This document shows positions 33,742 through 42,644 of a DNA stretch of 64,000 bases, in pieces. The DNA comes from Phycicoccus sp. M110.8 (GTDB lineage: Bacteria; Actinomycetota; Actinomycetes; Actinomycetales; Dermatophilaceae). The number at the start of each line of letters is the position of its first letter. Position 1 is the first letter of the stretch. The stretch lies in assembly GCF_032464895.1 (NCBI RefSeq), contig NZ_JAWDIC010000001.1, positions 1,426,001 to 1,490,000 on the forward strand. The letters are read 5' to 3'. Both the position numbers and the translations under genes were made by a program. Below the pieces are notes generated by a model. It worked only from the letters and a program-made list of their open reading frames with translations. It had not been told where the DNA came from and ran no database searches.

Positions 33742-35226
33742 TCACATTCTGACGTCGACGCGGACGTCGCGGGGTCGGGGTCGAAGGGGGTCGGTCGGGT
33801 CGGGGACGGTCGGGGCGTCGCGGCCGGGGTCGGCGCCGCCGGCCCTGGACGTCCAGCCGTCGAGGGGGCGTCCGTGGCGCTGCCACGTGCCGTCACGGGA
33901 CGGGTCGCCACCGGTGTCGCCCGGCTCGGCCGCCCACGGACCGGGGTCGCGTTGACCCTGGTCGCGGGGACCGCGGTCGGTGGTCGAGCCGCCCTGCCCC
34001 GGGTCGCGCGCGGTGTCGACGGGCGCGACCTGGACGTCGATTCCCGCCGACCGCAACCCGATCCGCTCGAGGTGCGACCGCAGCTCGGGAGTCCCCTGCC
34101 GCAGCGCGTCGCCGGTCGCGGGGTCGACCGCGGTGAGCCGCACGGCCACCTCGCCCCCGCGGACCTCGAGGTGCACCTGCACCGACCCGAGGTGGGCCGG
34201 CGCGAGGTGCACCGTGAGCCGGTGGGTGCCGTCGGCCGTCGTCAGCAGCGGGGAGACCGCACGGAGCACCTGCGCCTGGGGTGGCAGGGCCGGCTGCGCC
34301 GGGCGCGCGTCGGCGGTCGTCGCCACGGGCGTGGCTGTGCCGCCGGGCGCCGCCCCCGCCGGCGTGAGGGCGTATGCCGGGGAGCCGTCGACGGTGCCTC
34401 CACCGGACGTCGGTGGGGCGCCGGGGTCGAGGGCGGAGCGGACCTCGTCCCCGGCGGGGCCTGCGGCGGGCACCGTGTCCGGCGACGGGGTGCCCGCAGC
34501 CACCGAGCCGGCCGCGGTCCCAGCAGCAGCCACGCCGTCGGCCTGTCCGGCTCGCACTCCGGGAAGGCCCGCGGCGGCGGCGTCGCCGTCGGCGGGGGCA
34601 GGCGCCGGGTCGCCGACAGCCGGGGCGGGCATCGGACTGGCCACAGCGGAGGCGTCCGCTGCCGCGGCCTGCCCACCGGGCGAGCTGGTCGGGACGTGCC
34701 CGGGGGCGACAGCGGGTCGCCCCGCACCCGGGACCACGGCGCCGGCTCCCGGCGAGGCAGCGCCGCCGGGCTGCTGCCCGACACCAGCCACACCACCCGA
34801 GGAGGGGACGGCCGCCGCCGACGGTGCGGTGCCGGCGGGGACGGCAGGGGCTGACGGAGCCGACCCGTCGGCGGGCTGCTGCGACGACGCGGGCGTCACG
34901 GCGGGGGCGGCGCTGTCGGGTCCCGCGGTGGGTGCAGTGGCGCCGGTCGGGGCGGCATCGCACCCCACCGCGCCGGAGGCGTCCGTGCCACGCTCCGGGG
35001 AGGTCGGCCCGGGCCGGCGGTCACGGGACCCGTCGTGGCCGTGCTCCCGGCTGCCGGGGCGCGCGGGGCCCGGTGCGGGCCGCTGGCTGTGCCCGCGCAG
35101 GACGGCCTCGAAGGCTCCCGGGCCGGCACCCGCTGCCCGGTCACCCGGGGCAGGGGTCGAGGACGCGGCTGCCGACGAGGCGGACACGCTGGGCGGCACC
35201 ACGGCGCGCGGCGCGACGGCGGTCAT
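33742..35226 (-). CDS. fliK: Flagellar hook-length control protein FliK
   Basis: FliK measures hook length and triggers the FlhB switch. The 494-residue protein has a long disordered Pro/Ala/Gly-rich part (about 1-330). Its C-terminal Flg_hook domain shows LTVHLAPAHLGSVQVHLEVR and GGEVAVRLTAVDPATGDALR. It ends in a disordered basic tail. The ATG overlaps the stop of the upstream wall-hydrolase gene (ATGA). A typical FliK architecture, assigned from domain and place. Confidence 0.82.
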   Translation of the reverse strand: MTAVAPRAVVPPSVSASSAAASSTPAPGDRAAGAGPGAFEAVLRGHSQRPAPGPARPGSREHGHDGSRDRRPGPTSPERGTDASGAVGCDAAPTGATAPTAGPDSAAPAVTPASSQQPADGSAPSAPAVPAGTAPSAAAVPSSGGVAGVGQQPGGAASPGAGAVVPGAGRPAVAPGHVPTSSPGGQAAAADASAVASPMPAPAVGDPAPAPADGDAAAAGLPGVRAGQADGVAAAGTAAGSVAAGTPSPDTVPAAGPAGDEVRSALDPGAPPTSGGGTVDGSPAYALTPAGAAPGGTATPVATTADARPAQPALPPQAQVLRAVSPLLTTADGTHRLTVHLAPAHLGSVQVHLEVRGGEVAVRLTAVDPATGDALRQGTPELRSHLERIGLRSAGIDVQVAPVDTARDPGQGGSTTDRGPRDQGQRDPGPWAAEPGDTGGDPSRDGTWQRHGRPLDGWTSRAGGADPGRDAPTVPDPTDPLRPRPRDVRVDVRM

Positions 35227-36344
35227 GCGCCCACCCCCGCGTAGCCGAGCACCCGCTGGACGTACTGCTGCGTCTCCCGGTACGGCGGCACCCCGGCATA
35301 CCGCTCCACCGCGCCGGGCCCGGCGTTGTAGGCAGCCAGGGCCAGTGGGGTGGACCCGAAGCGGCGCAGGTGGCTGGACAGCAGCCGGGCGGCACCGTCG
35401 ACGGCCTGGGCCGGGTCGCGCGGGTCGACCCCGAGCCCGCGCGCGGTCGACGGCATGAGCTGCATGAGGCCCACGGCCCCCGCGGGGCTGACCGCGCCTG
35501 CATTGAAGCCGCTCTCGGCCCGGGCCACCGACGCCAGCAGCGCGGCGGGCACGCCGTGGCGGGCGGCGGCCGTCGCGAACAGCGACCGCCACTGCGCCGG
35601 CACCCACGACGGCACGCCGCCGGTCGACCCCGCCGCACCCTGCGCGGCGAGGGCGGCGGGCACGGTCGAGGAGCTGCCGGCATACGTGCGCAGGACGGGT
35701 CCTCCGGGCTCGGAGACGCGGCGGATCGCGGTGGGGGTGCGGTAGACGTCCTGGACCATGACGTCCTTGCCGGCGCGCGGGGCGACGAGCATCTTCCCGT
35801 CGCCGACGTAGATGCCGATGTGGTCGACCGGGCTGCCGAAGGCGACGAGGTCGCCGGGCCGCGCGTGCGCGAGGTCCGGCACGGCGGTGCCCACCCTGGC
35901 CTGGTCGGCGGCGACCCGCGGGAGCCGGACGCCCACATCGGCGTAGGCGCGCTGCACCAGGCCCGAGCAGTCGAGGCCCTTCGCGGGGTCGGTGCCGCCC
36001 CACACGTAGGGCACGCCGAGGTACTTCCGCCCGGCTGCGACGGCACGCGCGCCGACTCCGCCGTCGCTCGCCGGGTCGTCGGTCGCAGCCCCGCCGACGG
36101 CGCCGGCCCGGGTGAGGGCGTCGCCGAGGACAGCGTCGAAGGAGGTTCCCGGCGCGTCCGCACCGGTCGCCGCGGAGAGCAGGGACGTCGCCGACGAGAC
36201 GCCCGTCGCCGAGGCCGCCCCGGAGGTCGTCGAGCCGGTCGTCGAGCCGGTCGCGGAGGCAGGTGCGGACAGGGCCGCGAACCGGCTCTGGATGGCCCCG
36301 ATCCGGGCCAGGGCGGCCGCGGGGCCGCTGACGTCGATGCTCAC
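35223..36344 (-). CDS. Two-domain cell-wall hydrolase: NlpC/P60 plus lytic transglycosylase
   Basis: A 373-residue protein in the position where many bacteria carry a flagellar wall-opening enzyme (FlgJ-like role). After a Ser/Thr-rich N-terminus comes an NlpC/P60 domain with the Cys in GLDCSGLVQRAY and the His in PVDHIGIYVG. A goose-type lysozyme/SLT domain follows with the Glu in ASVARAESGFNAGAVSPAGA, then GLMQLMPSTARGLG and LALAAYNAGPGAVERY. So it should cut both peptide and glycan bonds. No signal peptide is seen, so export may use the flagellar route. GTG 36344 overlaps fliJ. Confidence 0.85.
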   Translation of the reverse strand: MSIDVSGPAAALARIGAIQSRFAALSAPASATGSTTGSTTSGAASATGVSSATSLLSAATGADAPGTSFDAVLGDALTRAGAVGGAATDDPASDGGVGARAVAAGRKYLGVPYVWGGTDPAKGLDCSGLVQRAYADVGVRLPRVAADQARVGTAVPDLAHARPGDLVAFGSPVDHIGIYVGDGKMLVAPRAGKDVMVQDVYRTPTAIRRVSEPGGPVLRTYAGSSSTVPAALAAQGAAGSTGGVPSWVPAQWRSLFATAAARHGVPAALLASVARAESGFNAGAVSPAGAVGLMQLMPSTARGLGVDPRDPAQAVDGAARLLSSHLRRFGSTPLALAAYNAGPGAVERYAGVPPYRETQQYVQRVLGYAGVGA

Positions 36345-36769
36345 AGCCACGCACCCCCGTCCCGGGACGCGCTCTCGTCGGCCTCGCGCTGGTCGGCCGC
36401 GAGCAGCTCGCGGTGCGCGACCTCGCGGGCCCGGTCGACGAGCCGCTCGAGGCCGGAGGTGCGGGTGCGGGCCTCGGTGAGCAGGACCCGCGCGCGCTCG
36501 GTGTCGCCGAGCGCGAGCTCGTACCGCGCGCCCGCCTGCGCGACGTGGCGGGCCCGGCCGCCGGCCCGCTCCCGGGCGGCCCGGAACGCTGCGGCCGCGC
36601 CGGGGTCGGGTGCGCCGGCCGAGGCGAGGTAGCGCTCGTGCGCCGCCCGGGTCTCCTGCTCGGCGGCAGCGGCGGTGGCCAGCGCGCGGGCCAGGTCGGC
36701 CTGGCGCAGCTCCTCCTGGATCCGGCGCACGCGCAGCACGACGGCCAGGCGGTTGCCGCGGACGCTCAC
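36341..36769 (-). CDS. fliJ: Flagellar FliJ-like protein
   Basis: A 142-residue, almost entirely helical and charged protein (VLRVRRIQEELRQADLARAL, RERAGGRARHVAQAG, ERLVDRAREVAHRELLAADQ). It has the coiled-coil character of FliJ, the stalk that couples FliI to the export gate. Sequence identity in this family is always low, so the call rests on size, coiled coil and place right after fliI. It overlaps both neighbours by 4 bases. Confidence 0.82.
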   Translation of the reverse strand: MSVRGNRLAVVLRVRRIQEELRQADLARALATAAAAEQETRAAHERYLASAGAPDPGAAAAFRAARERAGGRARHVAQAGARYELALGDTERARVLLTEARTRTSGLERLVDRAREVAHRELLAADQREADESASRDGGAWL

Positions 36770-38064
36770 CGCGCACCTGCCAGGGCGTGCAGACCGGACC
36801 AGCTCTCGGCGAGGTCGGCGACGTCGTCGAGGTCCTGGCGCAGGAACCGGTCGATGTCACCGGCCTGGGCGAGCGCGCGGTCGACCAGCGGGTTGGTGCC
36901 GGCGACGTACGCGCCGATCTCGACGAGGTCCTTGGCGTCGCGCCGGGCAGCGAGCAGCTGGCGCAGGGTCGAGGCGGACTCTCGCTGCGAGGCGTCGGTG
37001 AGCGACCGGTTCGCCCGCGACACCGACTCGAGCACGTCGATGCAGGGGAAGTGCCCCGACGTCGCGAGCCGGCGGTCGAGCACCACGTGGCCGTCGAGGA
37101 TCGAGCGGACGGCGTCGGCGATCGGGTCGTTCATGTCGTCGCCCTCGACGAGCACGGTGTACAGGCCGGTGATGCTGCCGGCGTGCGACGTGCCGGCCCG
37201 CTCGAGCAGCCGCGGCAGCAGCCCGAACACCGACGGCGGGTAGCCGCGCGTGGCCGGCGGCTCGCCGGCGGCGAGCCCGACCTCGCGCTGCGCCATGGCC
37301 ACGCGCGTGACGCTGTCCATGGCCAGCAGGACGTCCTGCCCCTGGTCCCGGAACGCCTCGGCGATCCGCGTGGCGGTGTATGCCGCGTGCAGCCGCACGA
37401 GCGCCGGCTCGTCCGAGGTGGCCACGACGACGACCGAGCGGGCGAGGCCCTCGGGCCCGAGGTCGTGCTCGACGAACTCGCGCACCTCGCGGCCGCGCTC
37501 GCCGACGAGGGCGAGGACGCACACGGGCGCGTCGGTGCCGCGCACGACCATCGACAGCAGGCTCGACTTGCCCACGCCGGAGCCGGCGAAGACACCCATG
37601 CGCTGCCCACGGCCGCAGGGGACGAGGGTGTCGATGGCACGGATGCCGAGGGCGAGCTGGGTGTCGATGCGGTCGCGGGTCATGGCGGGCGGCGGCGTGC
37701 CGTCGCTGGTCTCCCAGGTGACGTCGCGCAGCGGCGGTCCGCCGTCGATCGGGGTGCCGAGGGCGTCGACGACCCGGCCGACCAGCCCGGGACCCACGGG
37801 CACGCGCAGCGGGCCGCCGGTGGCGACCACCTCGGCGCCGCGGCGCACGCCGCGCAGGTCCGACACCGGCAGGCAGCGGGCCGTGTCGCCGTCGAGGGCG
37901 ACGACCTCGGCGAGGATCGGCCCGGAGTCCCCCGACACCCGCACGGCCTCGCCGACGGCGACGTCGAGCCCGGCCACGTCGAGGCTCACGCCGACCGCGC
38001 GCGTGACGCGGCCGACGACGAGCGGGCGGGCGGCCCGGACGAGCTCCTCCAGCACAGCGGTCAC
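36766..38064 (-). CDS. fliI: Flagellum-specific ATPase FliI
   Basis: FliI energises export of flagellar proteins. The 432-residue protein is F1-beta-like: Walker A in GVFAGSGVGKSSLLSMVVRG, Walker B region in QDVLLAMDSVTRVAMAQREV, and the FliI/YscN segment GEPPATRGYPPSVFGLLPRL. The N-terminal beta-barrel and C-terminal helical parts are complete. Starts with ATG/GTG overlap with fliH (4 bases). Confidence 0.96.
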   Translation of the reverse strand: MTAVLEELVRAARPLVVGRVTRAVGVSLDVAGLDVAVGEAVRVSGDSGPILAEVVALDGDTARCLPVSDLRGVRRGAEVVATGGPLRVPVGPGLVGRVVDALGTPIDGGPPLRDVTWETSDGTPPPAMTRDRIDTQLALGIRAIDTLVPCGRGQRMGVFAGSGVGKSSLLSMVVRGTDAPVCVLALVGERGREVREFVEHDLGPEGLARSVVVVATSDEPALVRLHAAYTATRIAEAFRDQGQDVLLAMDSVTRVAMAQREVGLAAGEPPATRGYPPSVFGLLPRLLERAGTSHAGSITGLYTVLVEGDDMNDPIADAVRSILDGHVVLDRRLATSGHFPCIDVLESVSRANRSLTDASQRESASTLRQLLAARRDAKDLVEIGAYVAGTNPLVDRALAQAGDIDRFLRQDLDDVADLAESWSGLHALAGAR

Positions 38065-38723
38065 CGGGCCAGCACCTCGCGGACCCGCGCGAGCGCGGCC
38101 TCGAGCCGGGCGTCGACGGTTCGGTCACCGAGGTCGGCGACGGCGCCGCCGCGGCCGACGGAGGCGTCGGGCACGAGCGTCAGGGTGGAGTCGGCGCAGA
38201 GCGCTGCGGTGTCCTCCGGCAGCAGGGGCAGGTCGTCGGGGTGCACGCGCAGGGTCACGACCGAGCCGCGCGGCACGTCCGCCAGCGCTCGGGTGACGGC
38301 GTCGAGCGCACTGCACTCCCCGACCCGCAGGTGGTGGCCCACGAGCGCCTCGGCGATCTCCACGGCGAGGGCCGCGGCGGTCGCGGTGACGTCGTCGACG
38401 GCTGCCTGCGCCCGGGCGCCGGTCACGGCCTCGCGGAGCCCGGCGAGGACGGCGTCCCAGCTGTGCCCGCGGGCGGCGGACTCGGCCGCCTCCCGTGCGG
38501 CGGCCGCCTGCGCCCAGCGCTCCTGCTCCCGGCGCGCCTCCAGCAGCCCCGCGGCATACCCGGCCGCGTGGCCCTCGTCCCACGCACGGGCGGGACCGCC
38601 GGTCTCACCGGCGGGACCGGCGCCCGGGGCGGCCAGCTGCTCGCCGAGGAAGCGGGCGGGACGCAGGGCGCCGTGGCCGACCCGCGGGAGGACGGTGGCG
38701 CGACGCGACTCAGAGGACGACAT
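38061..38723 (-). CDS. fliH: Flagellar assembly protein FliH
   Basis: FliH binds and regulates FliI. The 220-residue product has the usual form: a variable N-terminus, a helical region with Ala/Arg/Glu heptads (AAGYAAGLLEARREQERWAQ) and a V-ATPase-E-like C-terminal domain (VEIAEALVGHHLR, VTLRVHPDDLPLLPEDT, ending LEAALARVREVLAR). I use ATG 38723, which overlaps the fliG stop by 14 bases. Confidence 0.85.
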   Translation of the reverse strand: MSSSESRRATVLPRVGHGALRPARFLGEQLAAPGAGPAGETGGPARAWDEGHAAGYAAGLLEARREQERWAQAAAAREAAESAARGHSWDAVLAGLREAVTGARAQAAVDDVTATAAALAVEIAEALVGHHLRVGECSALDAVTRALADVPRGSVVTLRVHPDDLPLLPEDTAALCADSTLTLVPDASVGRGGAVADLGDRTVDARLEAALARVREVLAR

Positions 38724-39741
38724 CGTCGCCACCCCCACCGCGCGAGACGACGATGTCACCCGACTCCTCCAGGGCACGGATGAGGCGGATGACGACGGCC
38801 TGCGCCTCCTCGACGTGGCGGAGCCGGACCGGTCCCATGACCTCGATCTCCTCGCGCAGGGCCGAGGCCGCGCGCTCGGACATGTTGCGCATGACCTTGT
38901 CGCGCACGTCGGCACTGACGCCCTTGAGCGCGAGCGCGAGCTGCTTGCTGTCGACCTGGCGCAGCACCACCTGCACGGCGCGGTCGTCGAGGCCGACGAT
39001 GTCCTCGAACATGAACATGTGCGCGCGGACCTCCTCGGCGAGCTCGGGGTCGCGCTGCTCCAGGCCCTCGAGGATGAGCTTCTCGGTGGACCGCTCGGTG
39101 CTGTTGATGATGCCGACGAGCGGGGCGAGCCCGCCCACCGCCGAGTAGTCGGCGCTCTGCACGAGGTTGGCCAGCCGGCGCTCGAGGTGGGCCTCGACCT
39201 GCTTGACGATCTCGGGCGAGGTGCGGTCCATCACGGCGAGGCGGTGGGCGACGTCGGCCTGCATCTCCTCGGGCAGCCCGCTGAGCACCACGGCCGCCTG
39301 GTCGGAGGCCATGTGCGCCAGCACCAGGGCGATCGTCTGCGGGTGCTCGTCCTGCAGGAACGACAGCAGCAGCCGCGGCTCGACCCGGCGCAGGAACTCG
39401 AACGGCACCTGCATCAGCGACGCCGACAGCCGGCCCAGCACCTCCTTGGCGCGGTCGCGGCCCAGGGACTCGACGAGCATCTCCTCGGCGAGGTCGAGGC
39501 CGCCCTGGATGTAGTAGCGCTCGGCGCTGACCATCGCCTCGAACTCCTGGAGCACGTGGTCCTGGGTGTCGAGGTCGGTGCCCTCGAGCCGGGCGATCTC
39601 GGCGGTGAGCAGCTCGACCTCGCTGGGGCGCAACGCGCGCAGCACGTGGGCCGAGCTCTCCTTGCCGAGCTGCACGAGCAGCACGGCGGCCTTGCGGATC
39701 CCGGGGAGCGTCTGCGGGCCCCCGGTCGTCGTCACGGTCAC
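38710..39741 (-). CDS. fliG: Flagellar motor switch protein FliG
   Basis: FliG couples rotor and stator. The 343-residue protein has the three armadillo-like domains. The EHPQ motif is visible in LLSFLQDEHPQTIALVLAHM, and the torque helix region is FMFEDIVGLDDRAVQVVLRQ followed by KQLALALKGVSADVRDKV. The GTG start (39741) overlaps the fliF stop as GTGA; the frame continues far upstream only as shadow of fliF. Confidence 0.96.
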   Translation of the reverse strand: MTVTTTGGPQTLPGIRKAAVLLVQLGKESSAHVLRALRPSEVELLTAEIARLEGTDLDTQDHVLQEFEAMVSAERYYIQGGLDLAEEMLVESLGRDRAKEVLGRLSASLMQVPFEFLRRVEPRLLLSFLQDEHPQTIALVLAHMASDQAAVVLSGLPEEMQADVAHRLAVMDRTSPEIVKQVEAHLERRLANLVQSADYSAVGGLAPLVGIINSTERSTEKLILEGLEQRDPELAEEVRAHMFMFEDIVGLDDRAVQVVLRQVDSKQLALALKGVSADVRDKVMRNMSERAASALREEIEVMGPVRLRHVEEAQAVVIRLIRALEESGDIVVSRGGGGDDVVL

Positions 39742-41333
39742 GTCCGGTCCTCCGCCATCCAGCCGCGCAGCAGGCGGGCCACGTCGTCGGGTCGTTCGCG
39801 CGCCATCGTCGCCACCGTCTCCCGGCTGCGGCTGCGCAGCTCGGCGGCGCTGTCGGGGACGCGGTGCGGCAGGGCGGGGCGCAGCTCGGCCTGCTCGAGC
39901 AGCGCGTCGACCGGCGCGGGGCCGGTCGGCACGCGGTAGACCTCGATCTCCTGCGGCTCGGCCGGGCCCTGGCGGCGGCGCGAGCGCTTGAGCCCGATGA
40001 GCAGGGCGAGGACCAGGACGACGCCGAGGCCGACGGTCTTGCCGATGTCGACGTACTGCGCGCGCTGGCGGTCCTTGGCGGCCTGCTCGAGCTCCTTGGC
40101 GGCCGACGCGGCGGCCGTGGTGTCGAACGCCATCTGGCTCACCTGCACGACGTCGCCGCGCTTGGGGTCCAGGCCGGCAGCGGCCGAGACGAGCGACGAC
40201 AGCTCGCCGAAGTTGACCGACCCGGCCGACTTCGCGTCGACGACGACGGCCACCGACATGCGGCGCACCTGGCCCGGCGCGGTCGTGGTCTTCTCCTTGA
40301 CCGTGCCGACGGCGTTGGTGAGCTTGTCCTCGGTCTTGGTGTAGTTCGAGCCGGAGCCGCCGGTGGTCCCGCCGGTCGCCGTCGGGCCGAGGACCCCGCC
40401 GACCGGGGTGCCGGTGCCGGTGTACTTCTCGGTGGTCTTGGACGAGCTGAGCGGCGTCGCCGGCTGGGACGGGACGTACTGCTCGCGGTCGATGGTCTGC
40501 TGGTCGAAGTTGAGGTCGGCGTCGACCCGCACGACGGCCTTGCCCGGTCCCACGACGGTGTCGAGCATCGACTGCACGGTGGCCGCGGTGGCGTCGGAGA
40601 AGGCGCGCTTCTGCTGGTCGCGGGCGTCGGCGCCGGCGGTGTCCGAGCCCGGCGAGCCGGCGGCGTGCAGCACCTTGCCCGACGCGTCGGCCACCGTGAC
40701 CTGCTCCGGGCTCAGCTTGGGCACGGAGCCGGAGACGAGGTGGACGACCGAGTCGACGATGGTCGGCGACAGCGTCACGCCGGGAGCGGTCTTGACCAGC
40801 ACCGAGCCGGTCGGCTGGGCGGCGTCGGTGGTGAAGACGTCGTCCTGCGGGACGGCGAGGTGCACGACCGCGGCCTGCACGCCGTTGATCGACTCGACCG
40901 TCTTGGCGAGCTCGCCCTCGAGCGCCCGCTGGTAGGTCACCTTCTGCTGGAAGTCGCTGCTGGTCATGCTCTGCTTGTCGAGCAGCGAGTAGCCCTGCGT
41001 GCCGTCGGTCCCGGCGGGCAGGCCCTGGCCGGCGAGGTCGATCCGCTGCTGGTAGACGTCGGCCTGCGGCACCATGACCGTCTGCCCGCCGTCGGCGAGC
41101 TGGTACGGCTCGCCGGCCTCGGTGAGCTTGGCCGTGACGGCCGCCGCGTCGGTGCTGGAGAGCCCGGTGAACAGCGGCGCATACGTCGGCTTGGACGCCC
41201 ACGACACGAACAGGGCCGCTCCCACGACCACGGCAAGGGCGGCGACACCGGTGACGACGCGCTGCCCCGGCGTGAAGCCGCTGAAGAGCCGACCGACGCG
41301 GGCGAGTAGGTCCTTGGGGTCGAAGCGGTTCAC
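39738..41333 (-). CDS. fliF: Flagellar MS-ring protein FliF
   Basis: FliF forms the MS ring, the base of the motor. The 531-residue protein has two membrane helices ([18 protein letters not shown] and [15 protein letters not shown]) around the ring-building domains ([44 protein letters not shown]-like [14 protein letters not shown]). The FliG-binding C-terminus ends [18 protein letters not shown]. It overlaps fliE and fliG by 4 bases. Confidence 0.96.
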   Translation of the reverse strand: MNRFDPKDLLARVGRLFSGFTPGQRVVTGVAALAVVVGAALFVSWASKPTYAPLFTGLSSTDAAAVTAKLTEAGEPYQLADGGQTVMVPQADVYQQRIDLAGQGLPAGTDGTQGYSLLDKQSMTSSDFQQKVTYQRALEGELAKTVESINGVQAAVVHLAVPQDDVFTTDAAQPTGSVLVKTAPGVTLSPTIVDSVVHLVSGSVPKLSPEQVTVADASGKVLHAAGSPGSDTAGADARDQQKRAFSDATAATVQSMLDTVVGPGKAVVRVDADLNFDQQTIDREQYVPSQPATPLSSSKTTEKYTGTGTPVGGVLGPTATGGTTGGSGSNYTKTEDKLTNAVGTVKEKTTTAPGQVRRMSVAVVVDAKSAGSVNFGELSSLVSAAAGLDPKRGDVVQVSQMAFDTTAAASAAKELEQAAKDRQRAQYVDIGKTVGLGVVLVLALLIGLKRSRRRQGPAEPQEIEVYRVPTGPAPVDALLEQAELRPALPHRVPDSAAELRSRSRETVATMARERPDDVARLLRGWMAEDRT

Positions 41334-41683
41334 ATCGGCATCCGCATGATCTCGGTGAACGCGTCGACGGCCTTGTTGCGGACGGCGACGGTCAGCTGGG
41401 TGGCGACCGCGGCCTCGTTGGCGGCGATCGTGTAGTCGTGGATGTCGGCGAGGTTGCCCGTCACCGCCTGCACGGCCAGGGAGTCGGTGGTCGAGTGCAT
41501 GGCCTGGAGCTTCTCCAGGCCCTGGGTCACGGCGTTGCCGAACGCGGCCGGGTCGGTCCCGCCGGCGGCGACACCGGCGCCCGCGCCGGCCGGCGTGGTG
41601 CCGACGGCGCCGGGGGTCGCGGCACCGGCGAGGGGCATGGCTGCGGACAGCCCGGCGAGGGGGGAGATCGGGGAGATGCTCAC
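41330..41683 (-). CDS. fliE: Flagellar hook-basal body protein FliE
   Basis: A 117-residue FliE, the adaptor between the MS ring and the rod. The N-terminal half is Ala/Gly/Pro-rich. The conserved C-terminal helix pair is present: [20 protein letters not shown] and [18 protein letters not shown]. It starts one base after the flgC stop. Confidence 0.94.
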   Translation of the reverse strand: MSISPISPLAGLSAAMPLAGAATPGAVGTTPAGAGAGVAAGGTDPAAFGNAVTQGLEKLQAMHSTTDSLAVQAVTGNLADIHDYTIAANEAAVATQLTVAVRNKAVDAFTEIMRMPM

Positions 41684-41684
41684 G

Positions 41685-42086
41685 TCAGCGGCCCAGCCCG
41701 ATCGCCTGCTGGTATGCCGCGGTGGCGCGCTCGACGACGGCGAGGTTCGCCTGGTAACCGCGCTGGGCCATGATCAGCTGCGACATCTGGTCGGCGAGGT
41801 CGATGTCCGGCAGCCGCACGTAGCCCTGGGCGTCGGCCAGGGGCGAGTCCGGCTGGTAGGTCATCCGGCCCTGGGCGTCGCCGAACTCGGCACCCGCCAC
41901 GCGCACCCCGTCGGTGCCGCCGTAGTTGGCGGCCTCGGCGACGACGTACCGCGCGCGGAACGCCTCGCCGCTCGTCGGGCGGACCGTGTTGACGTTGGCG
42001 ATGTTGTCGGCGACGGCGTCCAGCCACGTGCGGTGCAGCACCAGGCCGGTGCCGGCGGTGTCGATGGCGCCGAACGGCCCGGCCAT
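41685..42086 (-). CDS. flgC: Flagellar basal-body rod protein FlgC
   Basis: A 133-residue proximal rod protein. It has the N-terminal [20 protein letters not shown], a central [20 protein letters not shown] and the C-terminal motif [20 protein letters not shown]. The last helix, [10 protein letters not shown], is typical. Its start shares one base with the flgB stop (TGATG). Confidence 0.95.
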   Translation of the reverse strand: MAGPFGAIDTAGTGLVLHRTWLDAVADNIANVNTVRPTSGEAFRARYVVAEAANYGGTDGVRVAGAEFGDAQGRMTYQPDSPLADAQGYVRLPDIDLADQMSQLIMAQRGYQANLAVVERATAAYQQAIGLGR

Positions 42087-42445
42087 CAGGAGGCCCCGCC
42101 CGCGGCGATGCGCAGCCGTGCGAAGTGGTCGGTCATCGCCTGCACGCCGAGCTGGTAGGCGAGGCCGGTCTCGGTGCCGGCGAGGGTCTCCTCGTCGAGG
42201 TTCACGTTGTTGCCGTCGGTCCGGGTGGGGGCCATCGAGCGCTCTGTTGTCACGGGTGCGTCACCGGCGTCCTCGCCGTCGGAGATCGCGGCGAGCAGGC
42301 TGGACTCGAAGTCGACCCGGCCCGCGAGGAACTGCGGGGTGTCGACGTTGGCGACGTTGTCGGCGATGGTCCGCTGACGCAGCGACAGGCCGCTCAGCGC
42401 GTGGCCGAGGGCGCGCAGCGTCGCGTCGCCGATGAGGTCGGTCAT
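42086..42445 (-). CDS. flgB: Flagellar basal-body rod protein FlgB
   Basis: A 119-residue proximal rod protein with RTIADNVANVDTPQFLAGRV, VDFESSLLAAISDGED and the C-terminal LAYQLGVQAMTDHFARLRIA. It is the first gene of the flgB-to-flgE operon. AGGAG lies 4 bases before the ATG. A FliA-type promoter and a GGA-loop hairpin precede it within the 200-base gap after flgL. Confidence 0.94.
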   Translation of the reverse strand: MTDLIGDATLRALGHALSGLSLRQRTIADNVANVDTPQFLAGRVDFESSLLAAISDGEDAGDAPVTTERSMAPTRTDGNNVNLDEETLAGTETGLAYQLGVQAMTDHFARLRIAAGGAS

Positions 42446-42527
42446 GGCACTCCTGGATGGCGGTCCGTCGCACCGTGGTGCCACGAACCAGTCGGGGGCG
42501 TGGTGCCACCCGTCCCTGGCGGCGTCC

Positions 42528-42541
42528 GGCCATCCATGGCC
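42528..42541 (-). promoter_or_regulatory. Leader hairpin of flgB, CsrA-site candidate
   Basis: In the mRNA, GGCC-AUGGAU-GGCC (42541-42528) puts GGA in a six-base loop. The hairpin lies at the expected 5' end of the transcript. AGGAG before the flgB ATG carries a second GGA. The stem is only 4 bp, the weakest of the three leader hairpins. Confidence 0.42.
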
Positions 42542-42548
42542 TGGCGCC

Positions 42549-42577
42549 CCCATCGGCCCGTGCCGCGGGCCACTGAG
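42549..42577 (-). promoter_or_regulatory. FliA-type promoter for the flgB operon
   Basis: Minus strand CTCA (42577-42574), 16 bases, then GCCGATGGG (42557-42549), one base from the fliC -10 box. CGCGTTTGCC lies at 42607-42598, 20 bases upstream of the -35. Confidence 0.7.
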
Positions 42578-42613
42578 GAGTCAGGACATCAAACCGCGGC
42601 AAACGCGGTCGAA

Positions 42614-42631
42614 CTCAGCCGTTCGGCTGAG
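42614..42631 (-). terminator. Hairpin after flgL
   Basis: CTCAGCC (42614-42620) pairs with GGCTGAG (42625-42631) around the loop GTTC, 13 bases after the flgL stop. It probably ends flgL transcription before the flgB promoter. No T-run. Confidence 0.55.
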
Positions 42632-42644
42632 GCTCGGCCGAGCG

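Noticed and set aside
36610-39939. Plus-strand open frame of 1109 codons opposite fliJ-fliG
   Set aside because: Antisense shadow of four conserved flagellar genes.
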